Shown: piece after piece, positions 24,078 through 33,879 of the stretch
Numbering within the stretch: position 1 is the stretch's first letter
How the letters are laid out: each line of letters opens with the position of its first letter
Assembly: GCA_903919985.1 (NCBI GenBank)
Contig: CAIXKG010000169.1
Coordinates: forward strand, 1-36,155
Length of the DNA: 36,155 bases
Source of the DNA: an uncultured Opitutia bacterium
Lineage (GTDB): Bacteria; Verrucomicrobiota; Verrucomicrobiia; Opitutales; Opitutaceae
Direction: 5' to 3'
Program-made: the position numbers and the translations under genes
The notes under the pieces: generated by a model
The model's input: only the letters and a program-made list of their open reading frames with translations
Told to the model about the DNA's origin: nothing
The model's database searches: none

Positions 24078-26561
24078 TTAGAGCGCCTCAAGATCGACGA
24101 GGATTTCGCGTGGACTGGAACCGTTTTCGGGGCCAACGATGCCCTTTTCTTCCATCAAATCCATGATGCGGGCGGCGCGATTGTAGCCGATGCGCAGGCG
24201 GCGCTGAATCATCGACGTGCTGGCGCGTTTGGTTGATTTCAACACGTCGAGCGCCTGTGCGTAGAGTTCGCCGTCGTCGCCCATATCGTCGTCGCCTTCG
24301 CCGTCGTCGCCCTCGTCCTCCTCTTTCGCATCGCGATCGATTTGCTGCTGGACGGCTTGGGCGTATTGCGGCGGGCCGTTGACCTTTAGGAATTCGACCA
24401 TGCCCATGACTTCCTCATCCGATACGAATGCGCCCTGGGAGCGGACGAGACGTGACGTGCCGGGCGGGGAAAACAACATGTCGCCTCGTCCGATCAGCGT
24501 GTCGGCGCCCTTCGTGTCGAGAATGGTGCGGGAGTCGACCTGCGAGGCCACCTGGAACGCGATGCGCGAGGGGAGGTTGGCTTTGATGACGCCGGTGATG
24601 ACGTTCACCGAAGGACGCTGCGTGGCGATGATGAGATGGATGCCGGCGGCGCGGGCGAGCTGCGCGAGACGCGCGATGGAGGTCTCAATCTCGGCGGGCG
24701 CCACCATCATGAGGTCGGCCAGTTCATCGATGATGGCCACGATATAGGGCAGGCGGTCGGGCACCTCGATGCCGTCGTCGAGCAACGGGTCGACGCCGGT
24801 GAGCGAGCCCTGTGTGGGAACGGCGGCGGGTTCGGGCTTGGCGGTTTTTTTGCGGGTGTTGAAGCCGACGATGTTGCGGACGTTGACCTTCGCGAAGAGC
24901 TGGTAGCGCTGCTCCATTTCCCCGAGCAACCACTTTAGAGCGGCGGGGACTTTCTTCGGCTCCGTCACCACGGGAATCAACATGTGCGGGAGCGAATTGA
25001 AAATTTTCAGCTCCACGACTTTCGGATCCACCATAATCAGCCGGAGATCCTTCGGGCTTTTCGAGTAGAGAATGGAAGCTACGATGGAATTGATGCAGAC
25101 GGATTTGCCCGAGCCGGTGGCGCCTGCGATGAGCAGATGCGGCATCTTGGCGAGGTCGGAGATGAGGGGTTTGCCGGAGACGTCTTTGCCGAGTGCGATG
25201 GGAATTTCGGCTTTTGCGTCGGCCCAATCCTCGCTCTCGAGCAGTTCGCGCATGCCGACTGGCGTGGGATTTTGATTGGGTACTTCGACGCCGACCGCGG
25301 CCTTGCCGGGGATCGGGGCGAGGATACGGACCGACTGCGCGCGCATGCCGAGCGCGATGTTCTTATCGAGGCCGGCGATTTTCTCGACTCGTACGCCGGC
25401 GGCGGGCACGACCTCATAACGGGTGATCACGGGCCCCACGTGAATTTCGCCGAGGGTTACCTCGACGCCAAATTCCCCGAGAATGCGCAGGAGATTTCCC
25501 GCGTTCACGCGATGTTCCTCCTCGGTGTTGCCGGCGGTTGGTTTGACCTGCTCCTTCAGCAAGTGAAGGGGAGGAAATTGGTACGCGGCGTCTTTGCTCT
25601 GGGGGAGACTGATTTTGGCGGCTTTTTTCGGCTCTTCGGGTTTGACGATATTCAGCTCGAGCTTGCCGGTGGTCGCGGCGACGAGTGCTTTGGTGTCGGT
25701 CGCCGGTGCGGTGGCCGTAGACGCACCGCTGGCCTGCTCGAAAGGAGCGGTGGGTTTTCCGGCGATTTTCGGCGGTGGTGCGGAGACGGGTGCCGGTCGC
25801 ACTGGCTTGGCGACCGGATCCTCGGCGGATTTGGGAACGAAGGTTTTTTTGGTCCCGCTGGGCTCCACCGGCGGAGAAGGGGGCGAGGCAACGACTGGCG
25901 CGGCTTTTTGCCGGGATTTTGCCTCCCGCTCTTTTTGTTTTGCAGCGAGTGCCGCCGCTTTTTTCTGCGCACGCTCCTCCCGCCAACCGGAGAAATTCGT
26001 AAAGATCTTCTCGATCTCGGCCCCGATGTCCCGGGTGCCGATAAAAATCAGCGCGACCGCGTAGACCGTGCCCAATAGTAAGCCGGAACCAAACGAGCCC
26101 AGCGCCTCCTGCAGAAATCGTTCGTAGATTAGGCGACCGAGGTAGCCGCCCGGCCCGTTCGGGAAATAATTACTCTCTTTGATGCTATCGACCATGGCCG
26201 CTAGGCCGGCCAGCGACATTACGGCGACCGCCATCGCAGTCAGGCGCGTGCCTGTTAGATGCCGGGCTGAACGGACCGAGGTATAAAGCATCCACACTAG
26301 GAAAACCGGCAGCAGCCAAGTGCTTGCGCCGATGGCGAACAAAAGGAAGTAGATGCAGTCGGCCCCGATCCATCCCATCATGTTTTTCAACTGTGGGTCG
26401 GTCCCGAGCTGGCGCGTCTGGGCCGGATCGTAATCAAGAAGCGCGACCGTAATGAACACGCCCAGGACAAAGCACACAATGGCGACAGACCAGTTCGGAC
26501 GGTAGCGTGGGACTTTGAAAGATGGCCCGTCGATTGAGTTTGAAGTCTCTGGCTTGGGCAT
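24078..26561 (-). CDS. ftsK: DNA translocase FtsK
   Basis: The product has 827 residues. Four membrane helices lie at about 24-42, 66-93, 107-125 and 155-176. A variable Pro/Lys-rich linker covers 200-320. The motor (330-745) has Walker A GATGSGKS (480-487), Walker B VAIIDELADLM (608-618) and the arginine-finger region IATQRPSVNVITG. After an acidic spacer (EEDEGDDGEGDDDM, 747-760) comes the gamma winged helix (765-827) that reads KOPS-type sequences. FtsK pumps chromosomal DNA at the septum and activates dimer resolution. The gene is divergent from manA across 99 bases. Confidence 0.97.
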   Translation of the reverse strand: MPKPETSNSIDGPSFKVPRYRPNWSVAIVCFVLGVFITVALLDYDPAQTRQLGTDPQLKNMMGWIGADCIYFLLFAIGASTWLLPVFLVWMLYTSVRSARHLTGTRLTAMAVAVMSLAGLAAMVDSIKESNYFPNGPGGYLGRLIYERFLQEALGSFGSGLLLGTVYAVALIFIGTRDIGAEIEKIFTNFSGWREERAQKKAAALAAKQKEREAKSRQKAAPVVASPPSPPVEPSGTKKTFVPKSAEDPVAKPVRPAPVSAPPPKIAGKPTAPFEQASGASTATAPATDTKALVAATTGKLELNIVKPEEPKKAAKISLPQSKDAAYQFPPLHLLKEQVKPTAGNTEEEHRVNAGNLLRILGEFGVEVTLGEIHVGPVITRYEVVPAAGVRVEKIAGLDKNIALGMRAQSVRILAPIPGKAAVGVEVPNQNPTPVGMRELLESEDWADAKAEIPIALGKDVSGKPLISDLAKMPHLLIAGATGSGKSVCINSIVASILYSKSPKDLRLIMVDPKVVELKIFNSLPHMLIPVVTEPKKVPAALKWLLGEMEQRYQLFAKVNVRNIVGFNTRKKTAKPEPAAVPTQGSLTGVDPLLDDGIEVPDRLPYIVAIIDELADLMMVAPAEIETSIARLAQLARAAGIHLIIATQRPSVNVITGVIKANLPSRIAFQVASQVDSRTILDTKGADTLIGRGDMLFSPPGTSRLVRSQGAFVSDEEVMGMVEFLKVNGPPQYAQAVQQQIDRDAKEEDEGDDGEGDDDMGDDGELYAQALDVLKSTKRASTSMIQRRLRIGYNRAARIMDLMEEKGIVGPENGSSPREILVDLEAL

Positions 26562-26660
26562 TTGTGTGGCCGACCTTAGTCGACGCGGATTGCACGCTAT
26601 CTGTCCGGCCGGTCAAATGTAAATGCCCTGCAGCTATTTTCATAAAAAACTATCTGTCGC
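26562..26660. promoter_or_regulatory. Divergent ftsK/manA intergenic region with 9-bp direct repeats
   Basis: The 99-base gap holds the promoters of both genes. CTATCTGTC occurs at 26597-26605 and again at 26650-26658, 53 bases apart (about five helical turns), the second just before the manA start. No clear sigma-70 boxes were found. Confidence 0.35.
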
Positions 26661-27611
26661 ATGATGCGGGACATTATTCTTTTTCAGCCGATTTATCAGG
26701 AACGCGTGTGGGGCGGACGCGCCCTCGAGACGAATTTATCTCGCACTTTGCCGCCCTCTGCCCCGATCGGTGAAAGCTGGGAAATCGTTGATCGTGCCGA
26801 GGCCCAGTCTGTGGTGCGCGGGGGCAAGTACGCCGGGCTGACGTTTCGTGCGCTGCTGGCCAAGGAGGGTGCGGCCGTGATGGGACCGGACTGGCCCGCG
26901 ACGAAATCGTTTCCGATCCTCATCAAGTGGCTCGATTGTCGCGAGCGCCTGAGTTTGCAGGTGCATCCGCCGGCGGGCGTCGCAGGCGAACTGGGCGGCG
27001 AGCCGAAGACCGAGAACTGGTACATCGCGGACACCCGCCCGGGCGCGAAATTGATCGTAGGTCTGAAGCGCGGGATGACGCGCGCCCGTTTCGAACAGGC
27101 GGTGACGGACCAGACGCTCGAGGCCTGTGTTCACCGGTTTCCGGTCACGGCGGGCGACTCCATTTTGGTTCACAGCGGACAGGTGCACGCCATCGACGCG
27201 GGTAACCTCATTCTGGAGATTCAGCAGAACTCCGATACGATCTACCGCGTGTACGATTGGGGCCGGGTCGGCCTCGACGGCAAGCCGCGGCAGATGCATC
27301 TGGCGCAGTCCTTGCGTTCCATCGATTGGAAGGATTTCGAGCCGAAGCCCGTGCGGGGTGCGCCCACCTCGGGCGTGATCGCGGACTGCCCGGAGTTTTC
27401 AATTCGGCGGCTGGTGCTCGGGGCCGGCGAACGGAATCATATTTCGGGCGGACAACAGCCGCGACTACTGAGCGTGGTGAGCGGCAGTGTGCGTTGCGGC
27501 GGAACACTGCTCAACCGCGGCGACAACGCTTTGCTGCCGTACGCGGCCGCTTTCGCGCTCATCGCAGAAACCACGGCGATCGTGCTGGTGACGGAAAATT
27601 TTGCGGGATGA
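26661..27611 (+). CDS. manA: Mannose-6-phosphate isomerase, type I
   Basis: The product has 316 residues, the short class I form. Zinc ligands are visible: Q100 and H102 in LSLQVHPP, E118 in KTENWY, and H176 in GQVHAIDAG. IYRVYDWGRVGLDGKPRQ, with the active-site Arg region, follows. The cytosolic enzyme interconverts fructose 6-phosphate and mannose 6-phosphate, feeding GDP-mannose or mannose use. A second ATG is at 26664. The stop overlaps the start of the next gene (ATGA). Confidence 0.93.
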   Translation: MMRDIILFQPIYQERVWGGRALETNLSRTLPPSAPIGESWEIVDRAEAQSVVRGGKYAGLTFRALLAKEGAAVMGPDWPATKSFPILIKWLDCRERLSLQVHPPAGVAGELGGEPKTENWYIADTRPGAKLIVGLKRGMTRARFEQAVTDQTLEACVHRFPVTAGDSILVHSGQVHAIDAGNLILEIQQNSDTIYRVYDWGRVGLDGKPRQMHLAQSLRSIDWKDFEPKPVRGAPTSGVIADCPEFSIRRLVLGAGERNHISGGQQPRLLSVVSGSVRCGGTLLNRGDNALLPYAAAFALIAETTAIVLVTENFAG

Positions 27612-28390
27612 AAGGGCTCGCGCTGCGACGCCGAAATCGCGGCGGGTGCCTCGTCAAGCTGCTCGTGCTGGCGACGTTTTTCGCTGCGGCGTTCGCGCTC
27701 GCCTGGATGCTTTTCCTGCCGGTCGTCCTCACGCAGCAACTGCGAAGTCGGACGGGCTTCGACGCGGAGGTGACGAATTTCGCCGTCAATCCTATCACGG
27801 GCCACGTGGTACTCCGCGGCCTGGTGCTTTCTAATCCGGCGGCATTCGGCATGAAGGATGGCCTGCAATTGCGAACATTCGAGGCGGACGCGGACGTGAG
27901 TTCGTATTTCGGCGATAAGCTCATTTTCGACGATCTTACGATCGATGTGCAGCGGCTCACGCTGGTGAAACGCGCTGACGGGCGGACGAACCTCGAGTTT
28001 TTCCAGCATGGTCTGGTCGGGATGATGCCCGGTCCTCCGTCGGCGAAGTCCGGTATGCTGGTGCGGAGGCTCCATTTACGTTTCGATACGCTGGGGCTGG
28101 CCGATCGGAGCAATGCCCAAGGTCTGCGCGTGAGCGAGTACCAGCTGGGATTGGATCAAACGTTTACGAACGTCTCCGAGTTGAGGCAGGTGCTCGGGCC
28201 TGACGTGTTGCGCACGCTGCTGGCAAATGACCTGCTGAACGGACTCGCGCCGTTTTTGTCGGGGGATTTCGGGCGGACGCTGACAGAAACCGCGCGCGCC
28301 GCTGGCAGTGCACCACCGCCGGCCGGGAGTAAGGCAACGGACCTGTTTCGAGGGTTTCTCGACAAGCTTGAAGAAAAGCGGAAGCCGTAG
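27608..28390 (+). CDS. AsmA/DUF748-like membrane-anchored protein
   Basis: The start at 27608, inside the manA stop (ATGA), gives 260 residues; the frame is open further upstream but that part overlaps manA. A basic N-terminus (MKGLALRRRNRGGC) precedes one membrane helix (residues 15-37). The following domain has the AsmA/DUF748 look: RTGFDAEVTNFAVNPITGHV, VLRGLVLSNPAAFG, LIFDDLTIDVQRLTLVKR. The protein should reach into the periplasm. AsmA-like proteins are linked to lipid transport and outer-membrane assembly; this short member carries only the N-terminal unit and its job is unknown. Confidence 0.75.
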   Translation: MKGLALRRRNRGGCLVKLLVLATFFAAAFALAWMLFLPVVLTQQLRSRTGFDAEVTNFAVNPITGHVVLRGLVLSNPAAFGMKDGLQLRTFEADADVSSYFGDKLIFDDLTIDVQRLTLVKRADGRTNLEFFQHGLVGMMPGPPSAKSGMLVRRLHLRFDTLGLADRSNAQGLRVSEYQLGLDQTFTNVSELRQVLGPDVLRTLLANDLLNGLAPFLSGDFGRTLTETARAAGSAPPPAGSKATDLFRGFLDKLEEKRKP

Positions 28391-28414
28391 TTGGTTCAGC
28401 TCCTTCGTTTTTCC

Positions 28415-28957
28415 ATGAGCCCATCCGATTCTCCCGTTCAACCCACTCCTTCTGCCGAAGAATCGGCTCAGGCCAATCCGCCCGTCGATGGCACCGTAGC
28501 GCTCGCCGCAGCCAAGAAGGAAGCCGCGGATAACTACGAGCGCTTCATGCGGATCGCCGCTGATCTGGAAAATCTGCGCAAACGTACCGTGCGCGAAAAG
28601 GAAGAGCTCCGGTTGTTCGCCGCCTCACGCGTGCTGGAAGACCTGATGCCGGTCCTTGACAATCTCGCGCTCGGGCTCGCGGCGGCAAAGCAGCCGAACG
28701 CCGACCTTAAAATGCTCACGGGCGGGGTCGATATGGTGCTTACGCAGTTCAAGACCGCGCTTTCGAACCACGGCCTGAAGGAAATCAATCCCGTTGGCTT
28801 GGCGTTCGATCCGCACCAACATGAGGCGATTTCACACGCGCCGAGCGCCGACGTGAAAGCGGAGCATGTCCTGACCGTCGTCCGCACGGGCTACGCGCTC
28901 AACGGACGCCTCCTGCGGCCCGCCGCGGTGGTCGTCTCAAGCGGCGCGGCCAAATAA
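28415..28957 (+). CDS. grpE: Nucleotide exchange factor GrpE
   Basis: The start ATG at 28415 gives 180 residues. A TTG at 28391 would add eight. After a disordered Ser/Pro/Glu N-terminus, the long dimer coiled coil contains [20 protein letters not shown]. The C-terminal beta domain has [20 protein letters not shown] and [19 protein letters not shown], the standard GrpE end. It releases ADP from DnaK. Its gene precedes dnaJ by 23 bases, while dnaK and hrcA are not here. No CIRCE element was seen upstream. Confidence 0.95.
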   Translation: MSPSDSPVQPTPSAEESAQANPPVDGTVALAAAKKEAADNYERFMRIAADLENLRKRTVREKEELRLFAASRVLEDLMPVLDNLALGLAAAKQPNADLKMLTGGVDMVLTQFKTALSNHGLKEINPVGLAFDPHQHEAISHAPSADVKAEHVLTVVRTGYALNGRLLRPAAVVVSSGAAK

Positions 28958-28980
28958 GCGTCAACGTTCCCGCGATCCTC

Positions 28981-30144
28981 ATGGCTAAGGAAGACTACTA
29001 CGAACTGCTCGGCGTCCAGAAAGGCGTGTCCGAGGAAGAGTTGAAAAAAGCGTACCGCAAAAAAGCGGTTCAGTTTCATCCGGATAAAAACCCGGGCAAC
29101 AAAGAGGCGGAGGAAACGTTCAAGAAAGTTTCCGAGGCTTACGAGGTGCTCAAGGATGCGGACAAACGCGCAGCCTACGACCGCTACGGTCACGCCGCGT
29201 TTCAAGGTCCGGGCGGCGGTGCCGCGGCGCGCGGTCCGGCGGGTGGCGGTGGCGGCTTCCACGATCCCTTCGATATTTTTCGCGAGGTGTTTGGCCAGCA
29301 AGCAGGCGGCGGTGGCGGTGGTGGCGGCATTTTTGACGAAATGTTCGGCGGCGGTCGTGGCGGCGGACCTGATCGCGACGGGGCCGACCTGCGTTACGAT
29401 CTGGAAATCACCCTCGAGGAAGCGGCGCGCGGCGTGGAAAAGGAAATCTCTTTCCGTAAAGCGATGACGTGCGAACGCTGCACCGGGTCCGGGGCGGAGC
29501 CCGGATCCAAGCGCGTCACGTGTCCGACCTGTCGCGGCGCCGGCCAGATTCGCCGCTCGGGCGGTATCATCACGTTTACCCAAGCCTGTCCGACGTGCAG
29601 CGGCTCGGGCCAAAAAATCGAAAAACCTTGTACCGCGTGTCACAGCGAAGGCCGCACCGCGCAAACGACTAAACTCAACGTCCGCATTCCTGCGGGAGTG
29701 GAAACGGGTTCGCGCCTCCGCTCCAGCGGCAACGGCGAATCCGGGGGACCAGGCGGATCGGCGGGCGATCTCTACATCGTCCTGGCGGTGAAGGATCACG
29801 AGCTGTTCGAGCGGCAGGCCGACGCGCTCTTCTGCGAAATTCCGCTCAAGTTCACGCTCGCGACGCTTGGTGGCACGATCGAGGTGCCGACGCTTTTCGG
29901 CAAAGCCGCGTTGAAAATTCCATCGGGCACCCAAAGCGGCACCACGTTCCGCCTGCGCGAAAAAGGCATGCCGTCGCTGCGCGGCGGCCGGCAGGGCGAT
30001 CAACTCGTGCGCGTGCACGTGGAAGTTCCGACTTCGCTGAGCGCCGAGCAGCGCAAGCTGCTGGAGGACTTTGCGCGCATCAGCGGCGACGCCGCGGAAC
30101 CGACGTCGAAAAGTTTCTTCGAAAAAGCGAAGAAGTTTTTCTGA
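28981..30144 (+). CDS. dnaJ: Chaperone DnaJ
   Basis: The product has 387 residues, normal for full-length DnaJ. The J domain (residues 5-70) has the HPD triad at 33-35. A Gly/Phe-rich linker (75-130) contains runs of glycine. The zinc region (164-224) has [24 protein letters not shown] and CTACHSEG; the fourth repeat has Ser for the first Gly, which leaves the zinc cysteines intact. The C-terminal substrate domains follow, ending with [12 protein letters not shown]. It works with DnaK and the GrpE encoded just upstream. Confidence 0.97.
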   Translation: MAKEDYYELLGVQKGVSEEELKKAYRKKAVQFHPDKNPGNKEAEETFKKVSEAYEVLKDADKRAAYDRYGHAAFQGPGGGAAARGPAGGGGGFHDPFDIFREVFGQQAGGGGGGGGIFDEMFGGGRGGGPDRDGADLRYDLEITLEEAARGVEKEISFRKAMTCERCTGSGAEPGSKRVTCPTCRGAGQIRRSGGIITFTQACPTCSGSGQKIEKPCTACHSEGRTAQTTKLNVRIPAGVETGSRLRSSGNGESGGPGGSAGDLYIVLAVKDHELFERQADALFCEIPLKFTLATLGGTIEVPTLFGKAALKIPSGTQSGTTFRLREKGMPSLRGGRQGDQLVRVHVEVPTSLSAEQRKLLEDFARISGDAAEPTSKSFFEKAKKFF

Positions 30145-30170
30145 GGGGAAACGACACGGCTTGAGTGGAG

Positions 30171-30190
30171 GCGGGGTGCCCTCACCCCGC
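30171..30190 (+). terminator. Hairpin after dnaJ
   Basis: GCGGGGTG (30171-30178) pairs perfectly with CACCCCGC (30183-30190) around CCCT, 26 bases after the dnaJ stop. There is no T-run, so termination strength is uncertain. Confidence 0.55.
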
Positions 30191-30313
30191 TTGGGAGCGA
30201 CGCCCAAAGAGCAATTGCCGGGTGCTGGCACCTGGCCTCCATCGAACGATTGATTTCGCCCCGTGCGGATAAAAACTTCCTTCCCCGGTAATCCCTGTTT
30301 ATCGGTCTGATCT

Positions 30314-30820
30314 GTGGTTAAAGCAGACTTGGAAAATCCCAAACTGGTGGCGATCGATGTCGCGGTGGAGCGCCGGATGGCGCTGCGCGCCGCCGGGAAA
30401 AAAGTGGTTCTGACCAACGGCGTTTTCGATCTGCTGCACACGGGCCACCTTTTTTACCTGCAAAAGGCGAGGGCGTTGGGCGACGCGCTCTTCATTGCCC
30501 TCAACGGCGACGTGAGCGTGCGGGCGCTGAAAGGCCCGCTGCGACCGGTTCAATCTGAAGAACAACGAGCCTACGCGCTGGCGGCCCTCGCGTGCGTCGA
30601 CGCGGTGTTTTTTTTCAACACACCGCGGCTCGACACCGAGATTCGCGCGCTGCAGCCGGATGTTTACTGCAAGGCCGGCGACTACACGTTGGAGAAGCTC
30701 GATCCCGGTGAACGCGTGGCGCTGCAAGGCTTTGGATCGCGCATCGAATTCATGCCTTTTCTCGCGGGCTTCAGCACCACGGCGCTGATTGCGAAGATCA
30801 AGGCGGCGGGCGAAATCTGA
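30314..30820 (+). CDS. HldE/RfaE2-type nucleotidyltransferase
   Basis: The product has 168 residues from a GTG start at 30314; no better start is visible. The cytidylyltransferase-like core has TNGVFDLLHTGHLFYLQKAR (HxGH at the substrate site) and ALNGDVSVRALKGPLRPV. KAGDYTLEKLDPGE and the late FSTTALIAKI also match the ADP-heptose synthase C-terminal domain. Such enzymes couple ATP to heptose 1-phosphate for lipopolysaccharide core synthesis. The kinase half (RfaE1) is not attached and is not in the window. The purN gene follows within 7 bases. Confidence 0.87.
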   Translation: MVKADLENPKLVAIDVAVERRMALRAAGKKVVLTNGVFDLLHTGHLFYLQKARALGDALFIALNGDVSVRALKGPLRPVQSEEQRAYALAALACVDAVFFFNTPRLDTEIRALQPDVYCKAGDYTLEKLDPGERVALQGFGSRIEFMPFLAGFSTTALIAKIKAAGEI

Positions 30821-30826
30821 ATCACC

Positions 30827-31402
30827 ATGCGTGTCGTCATTCTCGGTTCCGGTCGCGGCTCGAATGCCGAGTCGATTCTCGTCGCTCAACAAGCGGGCCG
30901 CTTGAGCAGGGCGCGGGTCGTCGGAATTTTTTCGGATCAACCGGAAGCAGGGATTCTGTCGTTGGGTCTGCGTTTCAATGTGCCGGCGATGTTCATTGAT
31001 CCCGCGCCGTTCAAGACGAAGCTCGAGGGCGAAGGCGAGACGCGGTTTATTGCCGCAGTACAAGCGGCCCGGCCGGATTTGGTGGTGCTGGCGGGTTTCA
31101 TGCGGGTGTTGAAGCCAGGATTTCTCAACGCGTTCGCCGGGAAAATTATCAACCTGCACCCGAGTCTGCTGCCGAGCTTCCCCGGGCTCGATGGCATCGG
31201 GCAGGCGTTTCGTCGTGGCGTAAAATTTGCGGGATGCACGGTGCACGGGGTCACCGCTGAGGTGGATGGCGGACCGATCCTCGATCAGGCCGCGGTGCGC
31301 GTGGCGCCGGGCGAGACCTTGGATTCGCTGACGGCGCGGATTCATGCGCTGGAACACACGCTGCTGCCGACGGTGATTGCGCGGTTGAGCGAGGTGGAGT
31401 GA
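30827..31402 (+). CDS. purN: Phosphoribosylglycinamide formyltransferase
   Basis: The product has 191 residues, the usual size. RVVILGSGRGSNAESIL binds the phosphate of GAR. The catalytic triad is visible as N109 and H111 in IINLHPSLLPSFPG and D147 in AEVDGGPI. The enzyme uses 10-formyl-tetrahydrofolate to formylate GAR in the third step of purine synthesis. The gene begins six bases after the nucleotidyltransferase stop, likely one transcript. Confidence 0.95.
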   Translation: MRVVILGSGRGSNAESILVAQQAGRLSRARVVGIFSDQPEAGILSLGLRFNVPAMFIDPAPFKTKLEGEGETRFIAAVQAARPDLVVLAGFMRVLKPGFLNAFAGKIINLHPSLLPSFPGLDGIGQAFRRGVKFAGCTVHGVTAEVDGGPILDQAAVRVAPGETLDSLTARIHALEHTLLPTVIARLSEVE

Positions 31403-31487
31403 GCGGCCGGCTTGAGCGCGCGGGCGCCCTTAGGGCCTCGCGGCAATTCCCTTGCCCGCAATGCGTGGGCCGGAAACGGTGGAAGGA

Positions 31488-32372
31488 ATGGAATTATTTG
31501 AAATCAAGGCCGAGATTTCCCCGGCGGTGACCAATGGAGTGGACGATCTCTTGCTTGAGCTGGGGGTGGGGGGCTGGAGCATTCTCGAGGATGCCATCGC
31601 TAAGCGCGCGTGGGTGGTGGGCATTTTCGAGGGCGAGAATGTGGCCAAGGCACGGTGGGCACTGCTCGAGCCTCTGCTGACGAATCTAGAGGTGGCAGTG
31701 ATAGGCAAGGTGGAGGAGCGGCCGCTGGGCGACCAGGATTGGAAGGATAGCTATAAGATTCATTTTCACGCCTGGCGCTTCGGGCGGTTACACTGGGTGC
31801 CGGTTTGGGAGCGCTCCACGTTTGTACTGCCGGCGGGCGACGCCGTGCTCTGGCTTGACCCGGGATTGGCGTTTGGCACGGGCAATCATGAAACCACCCG
31901 GTTGTGTGTGGAGCGTCTCGTTGAGATTGCGGAGCAGCAGAAGCCGGTCGGTCGTGTGATCGATGCCGGCTGCGGATCGGGCATCTTGGCTCTTTCGGCG
32001 GCTTTACTCGGTTTTCGTGATGTCGTTGGCTTCGATTTAGATGCCGAAGCGGTGAGAGTCAGCAAGGAGAACGCAGCGCTGAACAAGCTGACCGCCCACG
32101 CCGAATTTTTCACCGGTGATTTGATCAGTGGATTGGCGGGTTGCCAAGCCGACGTGCTCCTCGCGAACATCCAAGCCGACGTTCTAATGCGCTTTGCCGG
32201 CGAACTGGTGGCCGCGGTGCGACCGGGCGGTCACCTCGTGCTGAGCGGCATTCTAGCCGCGGAACTGGGGGCTGTGAGGGCGGTATTCGCTAAAGCGGCG
32301 ATGGGCTGGACGATCGATTCGCGCGTGATGGGCGAATGGAGCGACTTGGCTTTGAAACGCCCTCTAATTTAG
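31488..32372 (+). CDS. prmA: Ribosomal protein L11 methyltransferase
   Basis: The start MELFEIKAEI at 31488 gives 294 residues. TTG 31452 or ATG 31461 would add 9 to 12 residues; GGAAGGA lies directly before 31488, too close to be ideal. The N-terminal L11-binding part has VTNGVDDLLLELGVGGWSI. DPGLAFGTGNHETTRLCVER and the SAM loop VIDAGCGSGILALSAA follow, then DVLLANIQADVL. The cytosolic enzyme trimethylates amino groups of L11. The gene converges on accC with a 55-base gap. Confidence 0.92.
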   Translation: MELFEIKAEISPAVTNGVDDLLLELGVGGWSILEDAIAKRAWVVGIFEGENVAKARWALLEPLLTNLEVAVIGKVEERPLGDQDWKDSYKIHFHAWRFGRLHWVPVWERSTFVLPAGDAVLWLDPGLAFGTGNHETTRLCVERLVEIAEQQKPVGRVIDAGCGSGILALSAALLGFRDVVGFDLDAEAVRVSKENAALNKLTAHAEFFTGDLISGLAGCQADVLLANIQADVLMRFAGELVAAVRPGGHLVLSGILAAELGAVRAVFAKAAMGWTIDSRVMGEWSDLALKRPLI

Positions 32373-32427
32373 CCGCGGGCAAACCCCGAAGGCATGGGGC
32401 GATGGCTGGCGTTCAACCCAAACGCTC

Positions 32428-33792
32428 CTAGGAAAACAAATCCGTCGGGGTACGACTCATAAACTCTTCCATGTAAGCAGTAGTGGCTTTCCCTTCGATG
32501 AAAACGGGATCGGCCATGATCGCCTTTTGGAGAGGGATGGTGGTCTTAATGCCGCGGATCAAATATTCGCTTAGGGCGCGATACATGCGTTCCAGCGCCG
32601 TTTTTCGATTTGGGCCATACGTGATGAGCTTGCCGATCATCGAATCGTAATAAGGGGGGATGGTGTAGCCTGAGTACGCGTGGGAATCGACTCGTACGCC
32701 GTGTCCACCGGGCGAATAGTAAAGGCCAATAGTGCCGGGAGAAGGGATGAAGTTACGCGCGGGATCCTCGGCGTTGATTCGGCATTCGATGGCGTGCTTC
32801 TCAAATTTGATATCGCCTTGGTCGAAATCCAGTTTTTCCCCGTTCGCCACGCGAATCTGTTGTTTAATCAGGTCGATGCCCGTGACTTCCTCCGTAACAG
32901 GATGCTCCACCTGAATTCGGGTGTTCATCTCGATAAAGTAATAGTTACCCTTGGCATCGACAAGAAACTCGATGGTTCCGGCGTTTTCGTATTCGGCCGC
33001 TTCCGCCGCGCGAATGGCGGCTTTCCCCATCTTTTTTCGAAGATCCGACGTGAGAAAGGGGGACGGAGATTCTTCGATAAGCTTTTGATGACGACGTTGC
33101 ACCGAACAATCGCGCTCGCCCAAGTGCAGGATTTTCCCGTGTGAATCGGCCAGAATTTGGAATTCGATATGCCGGGGTTTTTCGATGTATTTCTCGATGT
33201 AAACTTGTCCGTTCCCGAATGCTTTTTCCGCCTCGCCGCGGGCCACGTGATATTCTTTAGCGAATGAAACATCGTTATGCGCGATCCTCATCCCGCGACC
33301 TCCACCACCTGCGACAGCTTTGATAATGACAGGATAGCCGATTTTTCGGGCGACCTTAACCGCTTCCCGCTCAGAATCCACGGGACCGTCTGATCCCGGC
33401 ACGATTGGTACACCGGCTTTCCTTACGGTGTCTTTGGCCACCGCTTTATCGCCCATCATTTTTATGGAGCGAGATTTCGGCCCGATAAACTTGATGTTAC
33501 ATGATTCGCACTGCTCAGCGAATTTCGCGTTCTCTGAGAGAAATCCATAGCCCGGATGGATTGCGTCCACGTCGGCAATTTCAGCCGCGCTAATGATACG
33601 ATCGGCTCGCAGATAGCTGTCGGAACTCTTTGGTCCTCCGATGCAAATCGCCTCGTCTGCGAGTTGAACGTGAAGCGATTGAACATCAGCTTCGGAGTAA
33701 ACCGCCAGGGTTTTAATCCCAAGTTCACGGCAGGCTCTTACAATGCGAAGGGCAATTTCACCGCGGTTGGCGATGAGGATTTTTTGAATCAT
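32428..33792 (-). CDS. accC: Acetyl-CoA carboxylase, biotin carboxylase subunit
   Basis: The product has 454 residues, near the standard 449. It starts [20 protein letters not shown]. The ATP-grasp loop is [31 protein letters not shown] carries the active-site residues, and [20 protein letters not shown] follows. The enzyme carboxylates the biotin of AccB with bicarbonate and ATP, the first half-reaction of fatty acid synthesis. It is 87 bases after accB and surely in one operon. Its GC content is visibly lower than most of the window. Confidence 0.98.
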   Translation of the reverse strand: MIQKILIANRGEIALRIVRACRELGIKTLAVYSEADVQSLHVQLADEAICIGGPKSSDSYLRADRIISAAEIADVDAIHPGYGFLSENAKFAEQCESCNIKFIGPKSRSIKMMGDKAVAKDTVRKAGVPIVPGSDGPVDSEREAVKVARKIGYPVIIKAVAGGGGRGMRIAHNDVSFAKEYHVARGEAEKAFGNGQVYIEKYIEKPRHIEFQILADSHGKILHLGERDCSVQRRHQKLIEESPSPFLTSDLRKKMGKAAIRAAEAAEYENAGTIEFLVDAKGNYYFIEMNTRIQVEHPVTEEVTGIDLIKQQIRVANGEKLDFDQGDIKFEKHAIECRINAEDPARNFIPSPGTIGLYYSPGGHGVRVDSHAYSGYTIPPYYDSMIGKLITYGPNRKTALERMYRALSEYLIRGIKTTIPLQKAIMADPVFIEGKATTAYMEEFMSRTPTDLFS

Positions 33793-33879
33793 CGGAATAT
33801 CTGGAGGACGATTGATCCCTCCTCCCTCCCTAGCTTCAGCGAGCTGAAAGGATGGAGGACTGAAGGATTACGGGATGAC
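33793..33879 (-). promoter_or_regulatory. accB-accC intergenic spacer with hairpin
   Basis: The 87-base spacer is long for a conserved operon. It holds the stem TTCAG (33835-33839) / CTGAA (33844-33848) with loop CGAG, flanked by pyrimidine- and purine-rich blocks (CCCTCCTCCCTCC and GGATGGAGGA) that could extend the pairing. It may tune expression of accC relative to accB. Confidence 0.35.

Noticed and set aside
28391..28414. TTG start for grpE
   Set aside because: The ATG at 28415 begins the usual disordered Ser/Pro-rich N-terminus of GrpE, and the extra eight residues are hydrophobic and unlike the family.
28891..30441. Minus-strand frame of 516 codons
   Set aside because: It is the shadow of dnaJ, a GC-rich gene with few stops in the opposite frame.
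30299..31357. Minus-strand frame of 352 codons
   Set aside because: It overlaps the nucleotidyltransferase gene and purN, whose motifs are unmistakable on the plus strand.
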